Assembly: GCF_029168945.1 (NCBI RefSeq)
Contig: NC_083605.1
Coordinates: 22,271,280-22,335,279, forward strand
DNA from: Cannabis sativa
Lineage: Eukaryota; Streptophyta; Magnoliopsida; Rosales; Cannabaceae
Length of the DNA stretch: 64,000 nucleotides
Direction: 5' to 3'
Positions 34,149 through 47,242 of this stretch are shown here, in pieces (the stretch's first letter is position 1; each line of letters starts with the position of its first letter). Both the position numbers and the translations under genes were made by a program. Under the pieces are notes generated by a model that worked only from the letters and a program-made list of their open reading frames with translations, made no database searches and was not told where the DNA came from.

Positions 34149-36015
34149 TGTTGGAATTATTTTACCAGGATCTAGATTTACTAACAAGTATGTTGGATTA
34201 ACAACCTAATATGAATTCTAAAACAATGAAAATAAACACATATAAAGTTAGAAAACCTTACAGTGGGTGCAGCGGAATAATATGACTCCTTCCGTTCAGA
34301 TCTCTAGCCCTTGATTCCTTTCTGTAGCAGAGCATCACCAAGATCTGAACCTGGATCTTCTTTTCTCCTTCTTTGATGCAGAAATTCCATAGTCTTCCAT
34401 ACTATGATTGAGATACCACTTGATGTGTGTGGGCACTACTCATTCACTCAAAGTTTCGAAATTACAAAGAAGAAAAGAGAGAGAGAGAAGGTGGCGTGTG
34501 AGGCTTTTTCTGAGAGAAACAAAGTGATCAAAGATGTGTGTCTTAGTTTCCTCAAGCCAACACTTTCTATTTATAGAAAACCCTCTAGGTTTAGGTTAGA
34601 ATTGCATGGCATTAAAATAATAGAAACTACAAATGGAATTTCCTATGCAAGGGCCGGCCATACAAAGGGTATTGGGCCTCACTTTGCAACTTTCCCATTT
34701 TGTCAATTTTCCATTCCCATTTTCTCAAAAATGCCAATTTTCCAATTTAACCTTTTAAATGCCAATTCCAATTATTTAATAACTTGGAAATAATTATCAA
34801 ATAATATTGCCATTTAATATATTTATTAATTTAGACATATAAAGTCTCTTAATCAATAAATAAACCTAAAATCTCTTTTCTTTACAATTTCGCCCTTGCT
34901 TAGTGAAAATTCATAAAGTAGACATAGTCTAACTTTTAGAATTTTAATTGATTAATTAAAATCAATTAACTGAGTCTTACAAGCAGTATGGCCTCAACTA
35001 GTATGGGGACCATGGGTCTATATACCTAAGAGCTTCCAATAAGTCGAGCCGAGATTTACCAAGTAAATTCCCTAACTTATTAATTCCTCATTGAATCCAC
35101 ACTTAGAACTTGGAATTGCACTCTCAGTCATATAGAAACGCTCTATATGTTCCACGATATAGACACGTCATTAGTTATCCATTGTTATAACCCTAATGTG
35201 ATAAATGATCCTCTATATAGATGATTTACACTGTACAGGATTAAATTACCGTAACACCCTACAATGTATTTTATCCTTAAAACACTTAACCCTGTATAAA
35301 TGATATTTCACCTAAGTGAAATGAGATCTCCACCATTTATCTTCGTTTGGTTAAGCTCGAAGGAAATCATCCTTTACTTCTATTTGCGAAATAGAAGCTA
35401 TAGATTCCATATTTATGTTAGCGCTCCCACTCAATTGTACTACCGTGTTCCCAAAATGTACGTATCACCCTGATACAAAACTAGGCTTAACTAACAAATC
35501 AAAGAACACGAATAATACTCGTGAAATTGAGCCTAACCATATCAGGATTTCGATCATGTGATCTAGGATCAACTTATGATATTGAATTGAATAGATATTT
35601 ACGGTAAGTTTCAAAATCTAATTCAAAGTTCAATATCGGTCCATTCCAATGCATACTCCATGCATCCGATACTGGTAAACTTTGCCAATGTCCTGGAAAG
35701 GACATAACACTTTTCCAATGTGTAAGAATACCTATCGCTGATTATACCATGTCAGTCTAAATCCAGTGTTCTGACAAATCAGGGAATCAACTTTTGAACA
35801 TATAATAAAGATTATATTCCTTTGTCTTGACAACTAACTATAATCTTTAACCAACTCATATGTTCTGGACTTAAAAAGAATTCATACATTATATACACAT
35901 ATAATCATGAAATAAATCATGTGAACCATGCAACATAAAATGTTATTTCTGATCTTTATTAATAAGTAAATCTGATTATATGAAATGAGTTTTATTTAGG
36001 GCATAAAACCCAACA
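34149..36015 (-). repeat. 3' LTR of element D (1,867 bp)
   Basis: TGTTGGAATTATTTTACC at the left, GGGCATAAAACCCAACA at the right. TATA box on the minus strand (complement TATTTATA at 34568-34575). The polypurine complement AACTCCCACTTGC follows at 36016-36028. Confidence 0.93.
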
Positions 36016-39000
36016 AACTCCCACTTGCACTAATATAAAACAAAAAAGTGCATTTCAAATAATCATTAACACCTTGATATACCAATCAAGTGTAATAGTA
36101 GTAAACTCCTCGTAATAGGATCTGACAGGTTGAATTAAACACAACCTCTTCTCCACCATTACTCTTCCTTAATCACAAAATCCTTGATAATGTCAAATTC
36201 CTCTCTATATGTCTACTCTTTTGGGATACTGGATTCTATACTTTTGGGCAACTACTCTTTTGTTATTCAGGAAGTAACCCTAGTAGTTAAGGCAAGTTGG
36301 AACACTGCCACAAATGTATAGAACTTTCCTTAGACTGAATAAGTATCTTTCCTGCAACTTTTAACATTCAGTCTCTCTCTGGTAGACCAAGAGATTTCAG
36401 ATAGGTTTTTACACTTCTCCAAAATCACTACTCCACCTCCAAAGTAATCACCATCTCATCAGCAGACTTTCTAGCACAAAGGCAAGTCTTGAAATCTGAT
36501 GTGGTGTAGTCTAAGAGTTTTAAACAAACACCCTTATTGACTAACATATAGTTCCTCTTCTTAATCTTAAGATTTACTTGATTGTCTTCCAATGTTCCTC
36601 TCCTGGATTAATCAGATACTTACTCATTACTCCCACTCAACAGCAGGTGTCTGGTCTAAGGCATACAAAAGCATATCTGAGACCTCTCACTGTTGATTTA
36701 AGAATTCTTTCATGGCTTTATCTTTTCTGGAATAGTTGAAACTTTTCCTTAGATAAATAAAATCTATATCTAAGAAGTTGTGAAGCTTCTATAGATTTCC
36801 ATTGGAAAGAAAATGCATCAGCATCTCATGCTTGCATTAGAGTAAGTAATTTCCAGGTATACCACAAGCCATAGGTTTAGATAAACTCAAACCTATAATT
36901 CTAGGAACAAGAATTTTTGTTAAGTCCATTGAATAGACTTATGAACGAAAATTTCCTTTAATGTCCTTGTAATAGAAAACTTTAGGTTACTCCATGTGAA
37001 TGGATCAAACCATAGTTCTATTGGCTTTCTTCTTAGTTTCTTATCTTGACAATCCATTACTTGTTTAAACTCACAATGGATTTTAATCACTAGTGTCTTC
37101 CAAGTTATAAGAAGGTGAGTTCCTAGAAACTCTCCCACTGCAACAAGGTACCGTGAACTATGTCAAAGAAAACTAAATGGTATAGACCTCTTCAGTTGTG
37201 TTAAGACAACAGAGGCAGTGGGATCATCTTGTAAAATAAGATGATAGAACACTTTTGGAATCAAGAAAAAAAATATCTCCTTTATTTGCTACTTTATTTT
37301 CAGACTTAGTCATTTTCTTAGAAAAGCAGTATTTATTTAAACAAACACTTTCTTATCTAATGACTATGGGATGCTCCACCCCTAATCACTTAGAATAGCT
37401 AACAAACATGCAAACCAGGGTTAGCAGTTCTAGCTTTTCTTAAGATTTCGATTAGGTCATCCATGAATCTAGTAATGATTTACATTAAGTATACAACCAT
37501 TACATCATTCTGAAATTTTATTTCCATAGAAGGATTTAGGCAACGATTAGTAACTAATCATTAATATGCAACTCGAATTTCTGGGGAGGTAAGTTTGGAT
37601 ATTATTCAAAATCAAATTAATGATCTTTGAACTGCATATCTACTAACTTTTTCTCCACCCCTATCAGTTCGCAAGATCTTTAACCACTTACCTTCACCAT
37701 TGCTAGAAATTCATGAAAATTTTCAAATATTTCAAATTTCTTTTGCATAATGTAAAATCTAGAGTGATCGTTTTAAGAAAACAACGAAAACTCATATCCA
37801 CCCCTGAATGTACATCCATCTGCGAATGAGATGAAATTACTTTCAGTGGATATAGGCATATTAACTCTTTGCAGAGAATGATCTTGTCAAAACCACTATG
37901 ACCAAGATACAAATGCCATAGTTTTATAAAATATGTGGTTGTATCTTTTGATGACTTACTTTAGTTACATCAAAGAGTTCTTAGAATAGTGAAAGTGGAT
38001 TCTAGTCACAGAATACTAAACTCATACAGTTTGAATCCATTGATAGAAAATGGTTATGAAACACTTGTGAAAGTGTAACTGTATAATTAGTCATTCTTTC
38101 TTGGACCACCACTACTAATCTAACTCTATTATTTGCCTATACAAGTAGGAGATATCTAAGATTGAGGATTTATATCATTTAGGGATAGAATTCCGGGAAT
38201 ATAATCATATGCGTCATCTAATTTCTTAAGAGAAAATAAGACTTTATATGATTTATAGACCATTCATCCAATGATATGTCATTAAGCTAATTCGAAATGA
38301 ATAAGCTAAGAGGAATTAGGATAATTTCGTTTTAAATAAGAATCCAACGATGCTCCGATTAGCGAGAGTCAAAGTAATCTTATTTATACAATCTTCTTGT
38401 TTCATATTGTAAAACATTAGTCTAAGGTGTCATCAATTGATGAACAGCTAGATGTTGCATATACAATATTTATCTTTCGAGATCTAACACTATTATGTTA
38501 GTCTTATGGTGAAAATCCATTAGGGATTTATCTCATTAGAAAAACAAATCAAGTTAGACCAACAATGAAGATTCGAAATTAAACTACAATTTAATAACAG
38601 AAAATAACATGGTTCAATACAAATTCATACACAATTCAGAAATTATCAAGCACATAGCAAGTAGGAATGACAAGTGAAAATACTAAAACATACAATCCTA
38701 AATAATTTCCAAGGTTTTCAACAAACTGATATCAGTGTCCCGTTTAGGCGAGAGTCAAAGCTATCATTCATTGAATAGAGTTGTCAGCTCATCTAAAATG
38801 TCAAACATTCTAGCAACCTTTTATTCGATCAAGATGTGAATCCGCGTTGCCCCGTTTAGGCGAGAGTCAAGGCTATTCTATCTTATAAGCTTCCACCATT
38901 GTTTCATATTCTTGCAAGTCTTATACAGTCGCCACCATTAGGGTGGTCATAAACTATATAAAAAAAACTTACAAGATTACTTATCTTTCGAGATTAAACG

Positions 39001-42000
39001 GTGCTAACTTGCTAATGAACGTTCCTCCATTAGGGAGGATTACTCACTAAAACAATAGCTATGTAAAACCAACAATGGAGATCGAATATCCTTATAATAA
39101 AGAGCTCATTATTTAATGAAGGGTTGTATTTTCTTCTGATATTTATTTTAATCCATTTATTTTAAATATATATTTATTTAATTAAAATTTCCAATTTAGA
39201 ATAAAATATTCTAAATATAAATTTTAATTTAATATTTATAAATTATACTTAGATGGATAAATAACGTGAATTATTTCCATCTTAGTAATAATTTCCATAA
39301 ATATTTAGAAAATTATTCAATTTAAGTTGTTTCAAAATTAATTTAAATTAATTTACAACTCAAATTTAATTTTCTATAAATATATATTGCATTTCGAAAA
39401 TGCTTTAAAATAAAATAAAAATAAATCCTGGAAAATTACTCTAATTTTATGTTGGCCCAAAATTAATAAAAATTAATTTTCAACAAAAAATATAATTTTC
39501 CCATTTAATTAAATATTTAAGAAAAATTTCAAATATTTAAGTATCATGATTAAAAAATCAACTTAAATATTAATTTTCTATTTAATTAAATACACTAGAA
39601 AAATACTTCAAGCAAAACAGATAATATCTATCTAGACTTTCATAGACTAATTAATCCAATTTCTAATTATAATATATTTTAGTTCATTTATTTTAAATAA
39701 CCATCAAATGAAAAAGTCACTGATTTAAGTTGGTCCAAAATTAAATAAATAATTTTCAACTTTAATCTATTTTTCAAATAAAATTCGAAATTTCTGCATT
39801 AAAGAAATGCAATTTCGAAATTTTTTGGGAAATGATTAATAAAATAAAATAAAATATATTCTGAAAATTATTCAAACTTAAGTTATTCTGAAATAAGATT
39901 CCAAACTTAAAATAATTTTCAACTTTAATTAAATAACATGAAAATAACAATATTAAAGTATCATGATGAAAATCAACTTAGATATTGAAATTTTCAATTT
40001 AATTAAATGTATTAAATTCAAGAAATAAATAATTAAGTAAAGAGGAAACTTAATTATTAATTCTAGTTTAATACTAGGAAAATATTCTAAACTTAGATTG
40101 TACCAAAATTAATTAGGAAACAATTAATTTCACAATCTATGATATTTTCCTATTTAATATTAGAAATAATAACTAGTACTAGAAATAACTGTCTAGAATA
40201 TATCATTAACTAAGTGTTTTTCTAAAATTAACTTTAAAATATTACAATGAAAAATAAATTTCATATATTTTAAAAGTTAATTATGTTGCTAATTCAATTT
40301 TAATTAGGTTAGACTAATATAATTAACCTAATACAATTATTTAAATAAGGCAAATGGGCCTTCACAATTGGGGTAGTTCATGTGAGGGGGAGCTGGGTTC
40401 AGTATGTCGTACCCACTTCTATGGCCCCCAACTCTCACACAAGGCCCAAAAGAGAGGAATTTAACCTTAAAATAAACAATTGTTATTCATTGAATAAGCC
40501 CAAATCTAATTGGGCCTAAATAAATTTTCTTATGTCAAAATTTATTTTAGCAACCTAGTCCATTTACTTAGTAAAAACTTAAATGGGCTCCCTATATGTA
40601 TCTAAGCCCAATAGCAAACATATAGGCTCACACAGGTCAAATGATTTGGATGGGCCCTATCATGTCACTAGGTTTACACAGATGAAAGAAGTACAAAATT
40701 TACCTGTTACAAATTATTTATAAGATCTATCGTCAATTGGACTATGATTAAAATCAGATCATTGGATCATGATCTGTCAACAAGTTAATCATAGTAATTT
40801 AGATCAGATAAATAATAGGTTTGTTAAAAAGTTTTGAATAAACAATATTAAATAAACAAACATTGTCCATGTAACAGATGTGAACTAAGATATTAATATA
40901 ATTAAATTATTATTCTTAAACTAACCAAATAAAGGAAACTAATTTTAAAATATCTAGGTTTATTTGAATCAAATTAAATATCTAATAAGATCAATGATTT
41001 GAAAGGAAAGAATCTTTAATATCACTTTCAGATCTTATAATTTAATAAAATAAACCAATTTTAAAATAGATTTGGTTAGATAATTATTATTTTAGGAATA
41101 AAATAATAAATGAATAATAATTACCATAATAATATGTCAAAATATCTCAAATTAAGCAATATTCAAATCTCTACAAAAATATCTATGTTATTTAAATATT
41201 TAAGATATGATTTATAAATTTCCAATAAGGAAAAAATGATATATATAGAAAAAATATCATTTTTATACTTATAATTTATAAATAATTAAATATTTAACAA
41301 AATAACAAATTTTTGAATTTGAAAACATTATGGTAAGTATATCTATAAAAATATCTATGTTAATTTTAAATTTATTAATCATTTAATTTGTCATATAAGA
41401 TAATTTTAATATAATATTTTAAATAAAAAGACAAAGTTATCTTTTAATTTAAAATATCTCAAATATCAAAATATCTAATCTTATAATTAAATAATAAATA
41501 AATATTAAAGAACTTAACAAATTTTTAAATCTGACCATAATAGGAAATATTTAAAAATTGGAAACAATCCAAAATAGAAATATTTAAAATTGGAAAAATT
41601 CCAAATTGAAAATATTTAAAATTGGAAACATTTCAATTTAAAAATATTTAAAATTGGAAAAATAAATTTTGGGAAACAATCCCATGAAAAAATTGGATTT
41701 TGGGAAAAAACCTCAAAAATTCGCAATTTGTGGGGAACTGCCAGGATAGGCTGCATGCAGCAACCATGATTTCCAATCTTCCAAAATTCATATCTTTCTC
41801 AATTTTTATCGGAATCGAGTTTCGTAAAAAACAAAATTGTTTAATTTTTCACAAGAAATCCAAATAAAATATTTTCAAAAATTGAAAAAAATATATTTCA
41901 TGGAAAAATTTCGTACAACATAAACATTCATCACATAAGCACATAAACCAACATGAAACCATCCAAATCAACACAGAAACATGCATTCATCGTTTTAATT

Positions 42001-42044
42001 CATATTACATGAAAGTAAATCATTACCATGGCTCTGATACCAGT
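36016..42044 (-). other. Internal region of element D: pol relics and long AT-rich leader
   Basis: Read on the minus strand from the right: primer-binding site (42042-42030, TGGTATCAGAGCC), very AT-rich leader to about 38600 containing the conserved foldable block (40351-40462) and the twin 21-bp repeats (38868-38848 and 38756-38736), then worn pol. The pol part keeps an integrase-core-like KILRTDRGGE near 37684-37655 and an RNase H-like trace near 36630-36600. Nothing gag-like is seen between the twin repeats and the pol relics. No ORF long enough to code for a transposition protein. Confidence 0.75.
40351..40462 (-). ncRNA. Conserved foldable leader block, element D copy
   Basis: About 112 bp, GC-richer than its surroundings, closely matching 44151-44264 (E) and 53976-54089 (F). 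Outer stem AAGGCCCA (40441-40448) with TGGGCCTT (40355-40362). The core reads GGGTACGACATACTGAACCC on the minus strand. Likely an RNA element of the retroelement transcript rather than an independent gene. Confidence 0.5.
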
Positions 42045-43903
42045 TGTTGGAATTATTTTACCAGGATCTAGATTTACTAACAAGTATGTTGGATTAACAA
42101 CCTAATATGAATTCTAAAACAATGAAAATAAACACATATAAAGTTAGAAAACCTTACAGTGGGTGCAGCGGAATAATATGACTCCTTCCGTTCAGATCTC
42201 TAGCCCTTGATTCCTTTCTGTAGCAGAGCATCACCAAGATCTGAACCTGGATCTTCTTTTCTCCTTCTTTGATGCAGAAATTCCATAGTCTTCCATACTA
42301 TGATTGTAATACCACTTGATGTGTGTGGGCACTACTCATTCACTCAAAGTTTCGAAATTACAAAGAAGAAAAGAGAGAGAGAAGGTGGCGTGTGAGGCTT
42401 TTTCTGAGAGAAACAAAGTGATCAAAGATGTGTGTCTTAGTTTCCTCAAGCCAACACTTTCTATTTATAGAAAACCCTCTAGGTTTAGGTTAGAATTGCA
42501 TGGCATTAAAATAATGGAAACTACAAATGGAATTTCCTATGCAATGGCTGGCCATACAAAGGGTATTGGGCCTCACTTTGCAACTTTCCCATTTTGTCAA
42601 TTTTCCATTCCCATTTTCTCAAAATGCCAATTTTCCAATTTAACCTTTTAAATGCCAATTCCAATTATTTAATAACTTGGAAATAATTATCAAATAATAT
42701 TGCCATTTAATATATTTATTAATTTAGACATATAAAGTCTCTTAATCAATAAATAAACATAAAATCTCTTTTCTTTACAATTTCGCCCTTGCTTAGTGAA
42801 AATTCATAAAGTAGACATAGTCTAACTTTTAGAATTTTAATTGATTAATTAAAATCAATTAACTGAGTCTTACAAGCAGTATGGCCTCAACTAGTATGGG
42901 GACCATGGGTCTATATAACCGAGCTTCCAATAAGTCGAACCGAATTTACCAAGTAAATTCCCTAACTTATTAATTCCTCATTGAATCCACACTTAGAACT
43001 TGGAATTGCACTCTCAGTCATATAGAAACGCTCTATATGTTCCACGATATAGACACGTCATTAGTTATCCATTGTTATAACCCTAATGTGATTAATGATC
43101 CTCTATATAGATGATTTACACTGTACAGGATTAAATTACTGTAACACCCTACAATGTATTTTATCCTTAAAACACTTAACCCTGTATAAATGATATTTCA
43201 CCTAAGTGAAATGAGATCTCCACCATTTATCTTCGTTTGGTTAAGCTCGAAGGAAATCATCCTTTACTTCTATTTGCCAAATAGAAGCTATAGATTCCAT
43301 ATTTATGTTAGCGCTCCCACTCAATTGTACTACCGTGTTCCCAAAATGTACGTATCACCCTGATACAAAACTAGGCTTAACTAACAAATCAAAGAACACG
43401 AATAATACTCTTGAAATTGAGCCTAACCATATCAGGATTTCGATCATGTGATCTAGGATCAACTTATGATATTGAATTGAATAGATATTTACGGTAAGTT
43501 TCAAAATCTAATTCAAAGTTCAATATCGGTCCATTCCAATGCATACTCCATGCATCCGATACTGGTAAACTTTGCCAATGTCCTGGAAAGGACATAACAC
43601 TTTTCCAAGGTGTAAGAATACCTATCGCTGATTATACCATGTCAGTCTAAATCCAGTGTTCTGACAAATCAGGGAATCAACTTTTGAACATATAATAAAG
43701 ATTATATTCCACTGTGCTGACAACACTATAATCTTTAACCAACTCATATGTTCTGGACTTAAAAAGAATTCATACATTATATACACATATAATCATGAAA
43801 TAAATCATGTGAACCATGCAACATAAAATGTTATTTCTGATCTTTATTAATAAGTAAATCTGATTATATGAAATGAGTTTTATTTAGGGCATAAAACCCA
43901 ACA
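42045..43903 (-). repeat. 5' LTR of element D (1,859 bp)
   Basis: Near-identical partner of 34149-36015; small differences include a 2-bp (GA) loss near 42380 and changes near 42940 and 43710. Followed by CTGAT at 43904-43908 and then the leader of E (GGCTCCTTTGGTCAAG). Confidence 0.93.
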
Positions 43904-44150
43904 CTGATGGCTCCTTTGGTCAAGTTAATAATTTGTAACAGGTAAATTTTACAATCTTCTTTCATCTGGGTATGACCTAGCAACATGATAGGATCCATCC
44001 AAGTGTGTACCTGTGTGAGCCTATGTGTTTATTTTATTATATAGATGCATATAGGTTGTTGCTAAATAAAATGTCACACCATGATAGATTTTATTTAGGT
44101 CCATTTAGTTCTTGGACCTATTCAATTAATAACAGTTATTCATTTTAAGG

Positions 44151-44264
44151 TTAAATTCCTCTCTTTTGGGCCTTGTGTGAGAGTTGGGAGCCATAGAAGT
44201 GGGTACGACATACTGAACCCAGCACCCCCTCACATGAACTACCCCAATTGTGAAGGCCCATTTG
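44151..44264 (+). ncRNA. Conserved foldable leader block, element E copy
   Basis: Outer stem TGGGCCTT (44167-44174) with AAGGCCCA (44253-44260); inner pairing TTGGG with CCCAA, or alternatively TGTGAG with CTCACA. Centre GGGTACGACATACTGAACCC. Same block in D and F. Confidence 0.5.
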
Positions 44265-46036
44265 CTGATTGGAATAACTATACTAGGTTAATTATATTAG
44301 TTTGACGTAATAAAATTGAATTAGAAACATAATTAACTTTTAAAATATATGAAAATTTATTTTCATTTTAATATTTTAAAGTTAATTTTAAGAAAAACAC
44401 TTTTAGTTTTAGATATTATTTCTAGACAAACTATTTGTATTTTTCTTGTATTTAATTAAATATAGAATTTTAACTAACTAGATTCTTTCTGGAACTTATT
44501 TAATTAAATATTCCTATTTAAGTTATAAATTAGTTGTATCAACTGATTTTTCTTATCTAACTTAAATTTGAATATTTGATTTAAATTTTAAATCAAGTTG
44601 AGGAATCCTAGGCATTAGTTATTAAAAATTCTTAAGATATTTTTTAAGTTAATATCTTTTCGAATATTAACTTAAAATGGAATATTTTAGATACTTTTTT
44701 AGGTTAATATCTTTTCGAATATTAACTAAAAAGTTATCTTCAAATTAAGTGGTTATAACTTAATTTTGATATTTAATTAAATCTAAAATTGAAATTATTT
44801 AAGTTTTAGATTTTTTCTATATAACTTGAATTAGATATTTTTCAATTTTTTTTTTGAAAAGATACTTAGTCAAATAAGATATTTTCTAGATAGTAATTTC
44901 TAGACTACTTATTATTTCTAATATTTAAATAGGAAAATATTATACTTTGTGAAATTACTTATTTAAATAATTAATTTTGGTACAATTTTATTAATTATAT
45001 TTTTCCTAGTATTAAACTAGAAATTAATAATTAAGCCTTCTCTACACTTAATTATTTATTTCTTGAATTTAATACATTTAATTAACTTGAAAAATTTAAA
45101 TATCTAAGTTGATTTTAATCCTGATACTTAATATTTATTTATTTTTCATGACACTTAATTAAATAGAAAATTATTTTTAGGTTGAAATTTAATTTTTCAA
45201 CTTAAATTTAAATAATTTTTAATATATATGTTTTTTTCTTTATTTTCTTAATCCATTTCGAAAATTGCATTTTATTTATGAAATATTTTTCGAATTTATT
45301 TTTGAAAAATAGATTGAGTTGTAAATTAATTATTTATTTTAATTAATTCTTGGGCCAACTTAAATTTATGATTTTTTCATTTAATTGATTAATTTAAAAT
45401 AAATGAATTTAAAATATATATTATTAGAAATTGAATTAACTAGTCAAAAGAAAATCTAGATAGGTGATATTTTTGCTTGAAGTATTTCTTTTCTATTTTT
45501 TATTATTTTTTCGAAAATTGTATAGTTTTTATACTTTAAATTTTCGAACTCAATAAATATATTCTCAAGGAAATTTTTAAGTTGCTAATTAATCTAATTT
45601 AATTCAACTTAAATTAATTTCCTTAATATTTATATTTAAGATTATTACTAAGATGGAAATAATTAATTTTATATCAATCACCATCTAAGTATAATTTTAT
45701 AAATATTATATTAAATTCTTATTTTTGAATTTTAATTCTAAATTTCGAATTTAATGAGAATTTATTTATTAGAATAATAAAGAAAATACATTTTAAAGAA
45801 TGAGCTTTATTATTATTAAGATATTCGATCTCCATTGTGGGTTTTACATCGCGTTTGTTTTAGTGAGTAATCCTCTCTAATGGAGGAACGGTCATTAGCA
45901 ATTTCGCACCGTTTAATCTCGAAAGATAAGTAGTTTGTAAGTGTTTTATATGGTATAGATCACCCTAATGGTGGCGACCATATTTGACTTGCAAATTGCG
46001 AAACAATGGTAGAAGCTCATGAGATAGAATAGCCTT

Positions 46037-46170
46037 GACTCTCGCCTAAACGGGACAACGCTGGATTCCAATCTTGATCGAATAAAAGGTTGCTAGAATG
46101 TTTAACATTTTAGATGAGCTGACAACTCTATTGAATAGATGATAGCTTTGACTCTCGCCTAAACGGGACA
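46037..46170 (+). repeat. Twin 21-bp repeats before gag in element E
   Basis: GACTCTCGCCTAAACGGGACA at 46037-46057 and again at 46150-46170, identical, starts 113 bp apart. The same pair occurs in D (minus strand) and F, where the unit lacks one A and changes another base. Confidence 0.85.
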
Positions 46171-46349
46171 CTGATATCAGTTTATTGAAAAACCTTGGAA
46201 ATTATTTAGGATTGATTTTTTTTTTAAGTATTTTCTCATATCATTCCTACTTGATAGGTGCTTATAATTTCTGAATTGATTTTGTGTTAAACCATTATTA
46301 ATTTCTATTTTTTGATTTCTATTATTTTGTAGTATCCTGTATTATCAAA

Positions 46350-47217
46350 ATGAATCCCATGTTATCACTGTTGACTGAAAACAAGCTGAACGGATCTAAC
46401 TTTAATAAGTGGAATGAGAACATTAACATTGCTCTCATAGGAGAAAGTGCCTTGTTTGTTTTAACTGAGCCGTCACCTGAAGTGCCTGGGGACAATGCTT
46501 CCAAAGCTGTGAAAGAAAAGTATGAGCGTTGGCAGAAAGCAAATGACAAAGCTCTATACTTTATGCTTTCTAGCATGGTTGACACCCTCAAAAACTCAGT
46601 TTTCTAAAACCAAGAAAGCTGCTGAAGTTATGACGAAGTTAAATGAGCTATTCGGTAAGGCATCACTTCAGTCACGCTTTGACGCGACTAAGAAGTACAT
46701 TAATGCACGGATGGAACCTCATCAAAACGTGCGTGACCATGTTCTCCTAATGTCATGTTATTTCCAAGAAGCCCAGGATCATGGTGCTGAAATGGATAGT
46801 GCTACTCAAGTAAGTCTTATCTTGAATAGCCTGACTCTAGCATTTCTACCATACACATCAAATTATGTCATGGATAAGAAGGAAATTGACTTTCATGAAT
46901 TAGTCAATGACCTTCAAACTTATGAAAATTTGATTGGAGGACCCAAGAAGAAAGGGAGTAAACCTCATAATCCTGGGAATGGTAATGGGACGATAAAACC
47001 TGAAGCAAATGTTGCCTCTGCTTCGAAACCCAAATCGAAGAAGAAGTGGAAGAACACCAAGAAGCGAACAAAAGCCATGAAGAATAAAAAGGCTATTCCT
47101 TCTGTTGATGCTACACTTAAAGGAAAGTGTTTCTACTGCAATGAGAAAGGTCATTGGAAACCCCAGTGTCCTAAACTTCTTGCAAAGAAACAAGGTATTT
47201 CCATTTATAAACTTTAA
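46350..47217 (+). pseudogene. Copia gag of element E, one frameshift
   Basis: Gag forms the virus-like particle and binds the element RNA. Starts MNPMLSLLTENKLNGSNFNK, with the UBN2/DUF4219-type WNENINIAL. The frame changes once near 46595-46605, where the first frame ends at a TAA, and continues to 47217: AAEVMTKLNELFGKAS, RFDATKKYINARM, NSLTLAFLPYTSNYVM, a Lys-rich linker, then a regular zinc knuckle CFYCNEKGHWKPQCPK (CX2CX4HX4C, near 47128-47172). About 289 residues in total, near the usual Copia gag size. The rest of the protein is in good order. The ATG is about 180 bp after the twin leader repeats. One disrupting change in an otherwise well-kept ORF suggests recent function or a single mutation in this copy. 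Confidence 0.85.
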
Positions 47218-47242
47218 GAGTTTTAGTGAATTGTTATCCAAT

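Larger units (their letters stand above)
34149..43903 (-). mobile_element. Non-autonomous long-LTR element D, complete, TSD CTGAT, inserted in the leader of E
   Basis: 9,755 bp bounded by direct LTRs of 1,867 and 1,859 bp, with perfect CTGAT duplications at 34144-34148 and 43904-43908. Minus orientation is set by the primer-binding site at 42030-42042 and the polypurine complement at 36016-36028. The LTRs differ at roughly 20 places by eye (about 99% alike), so insertion is recent. The internal region has no gag and only pol relics, so it must have moved with proteins supplied by another element. Confidence 0.94.
43909..46349 (+). other. Leader of element E, downstream part
   Basis: Continues the leader broken at 34148. 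AT-rich, non-coding. Holds the conserved foldable block (44151-44264), a long stretch dominated by TTAATTAAATTT-like sequence, and the twin repeats GACTCTCGCCTAAACGGGACA at 46037-46057 and 46150-46170, ending about 180 bp before the gag ATG. Confidence 0.75.

Noticed and set aside
34404..34793. 129-codon ORF in element D, partly repeated at 42316-42651
   Set aside because: In the LTRs, with frames that differ between two nearly identical copies through small indels.
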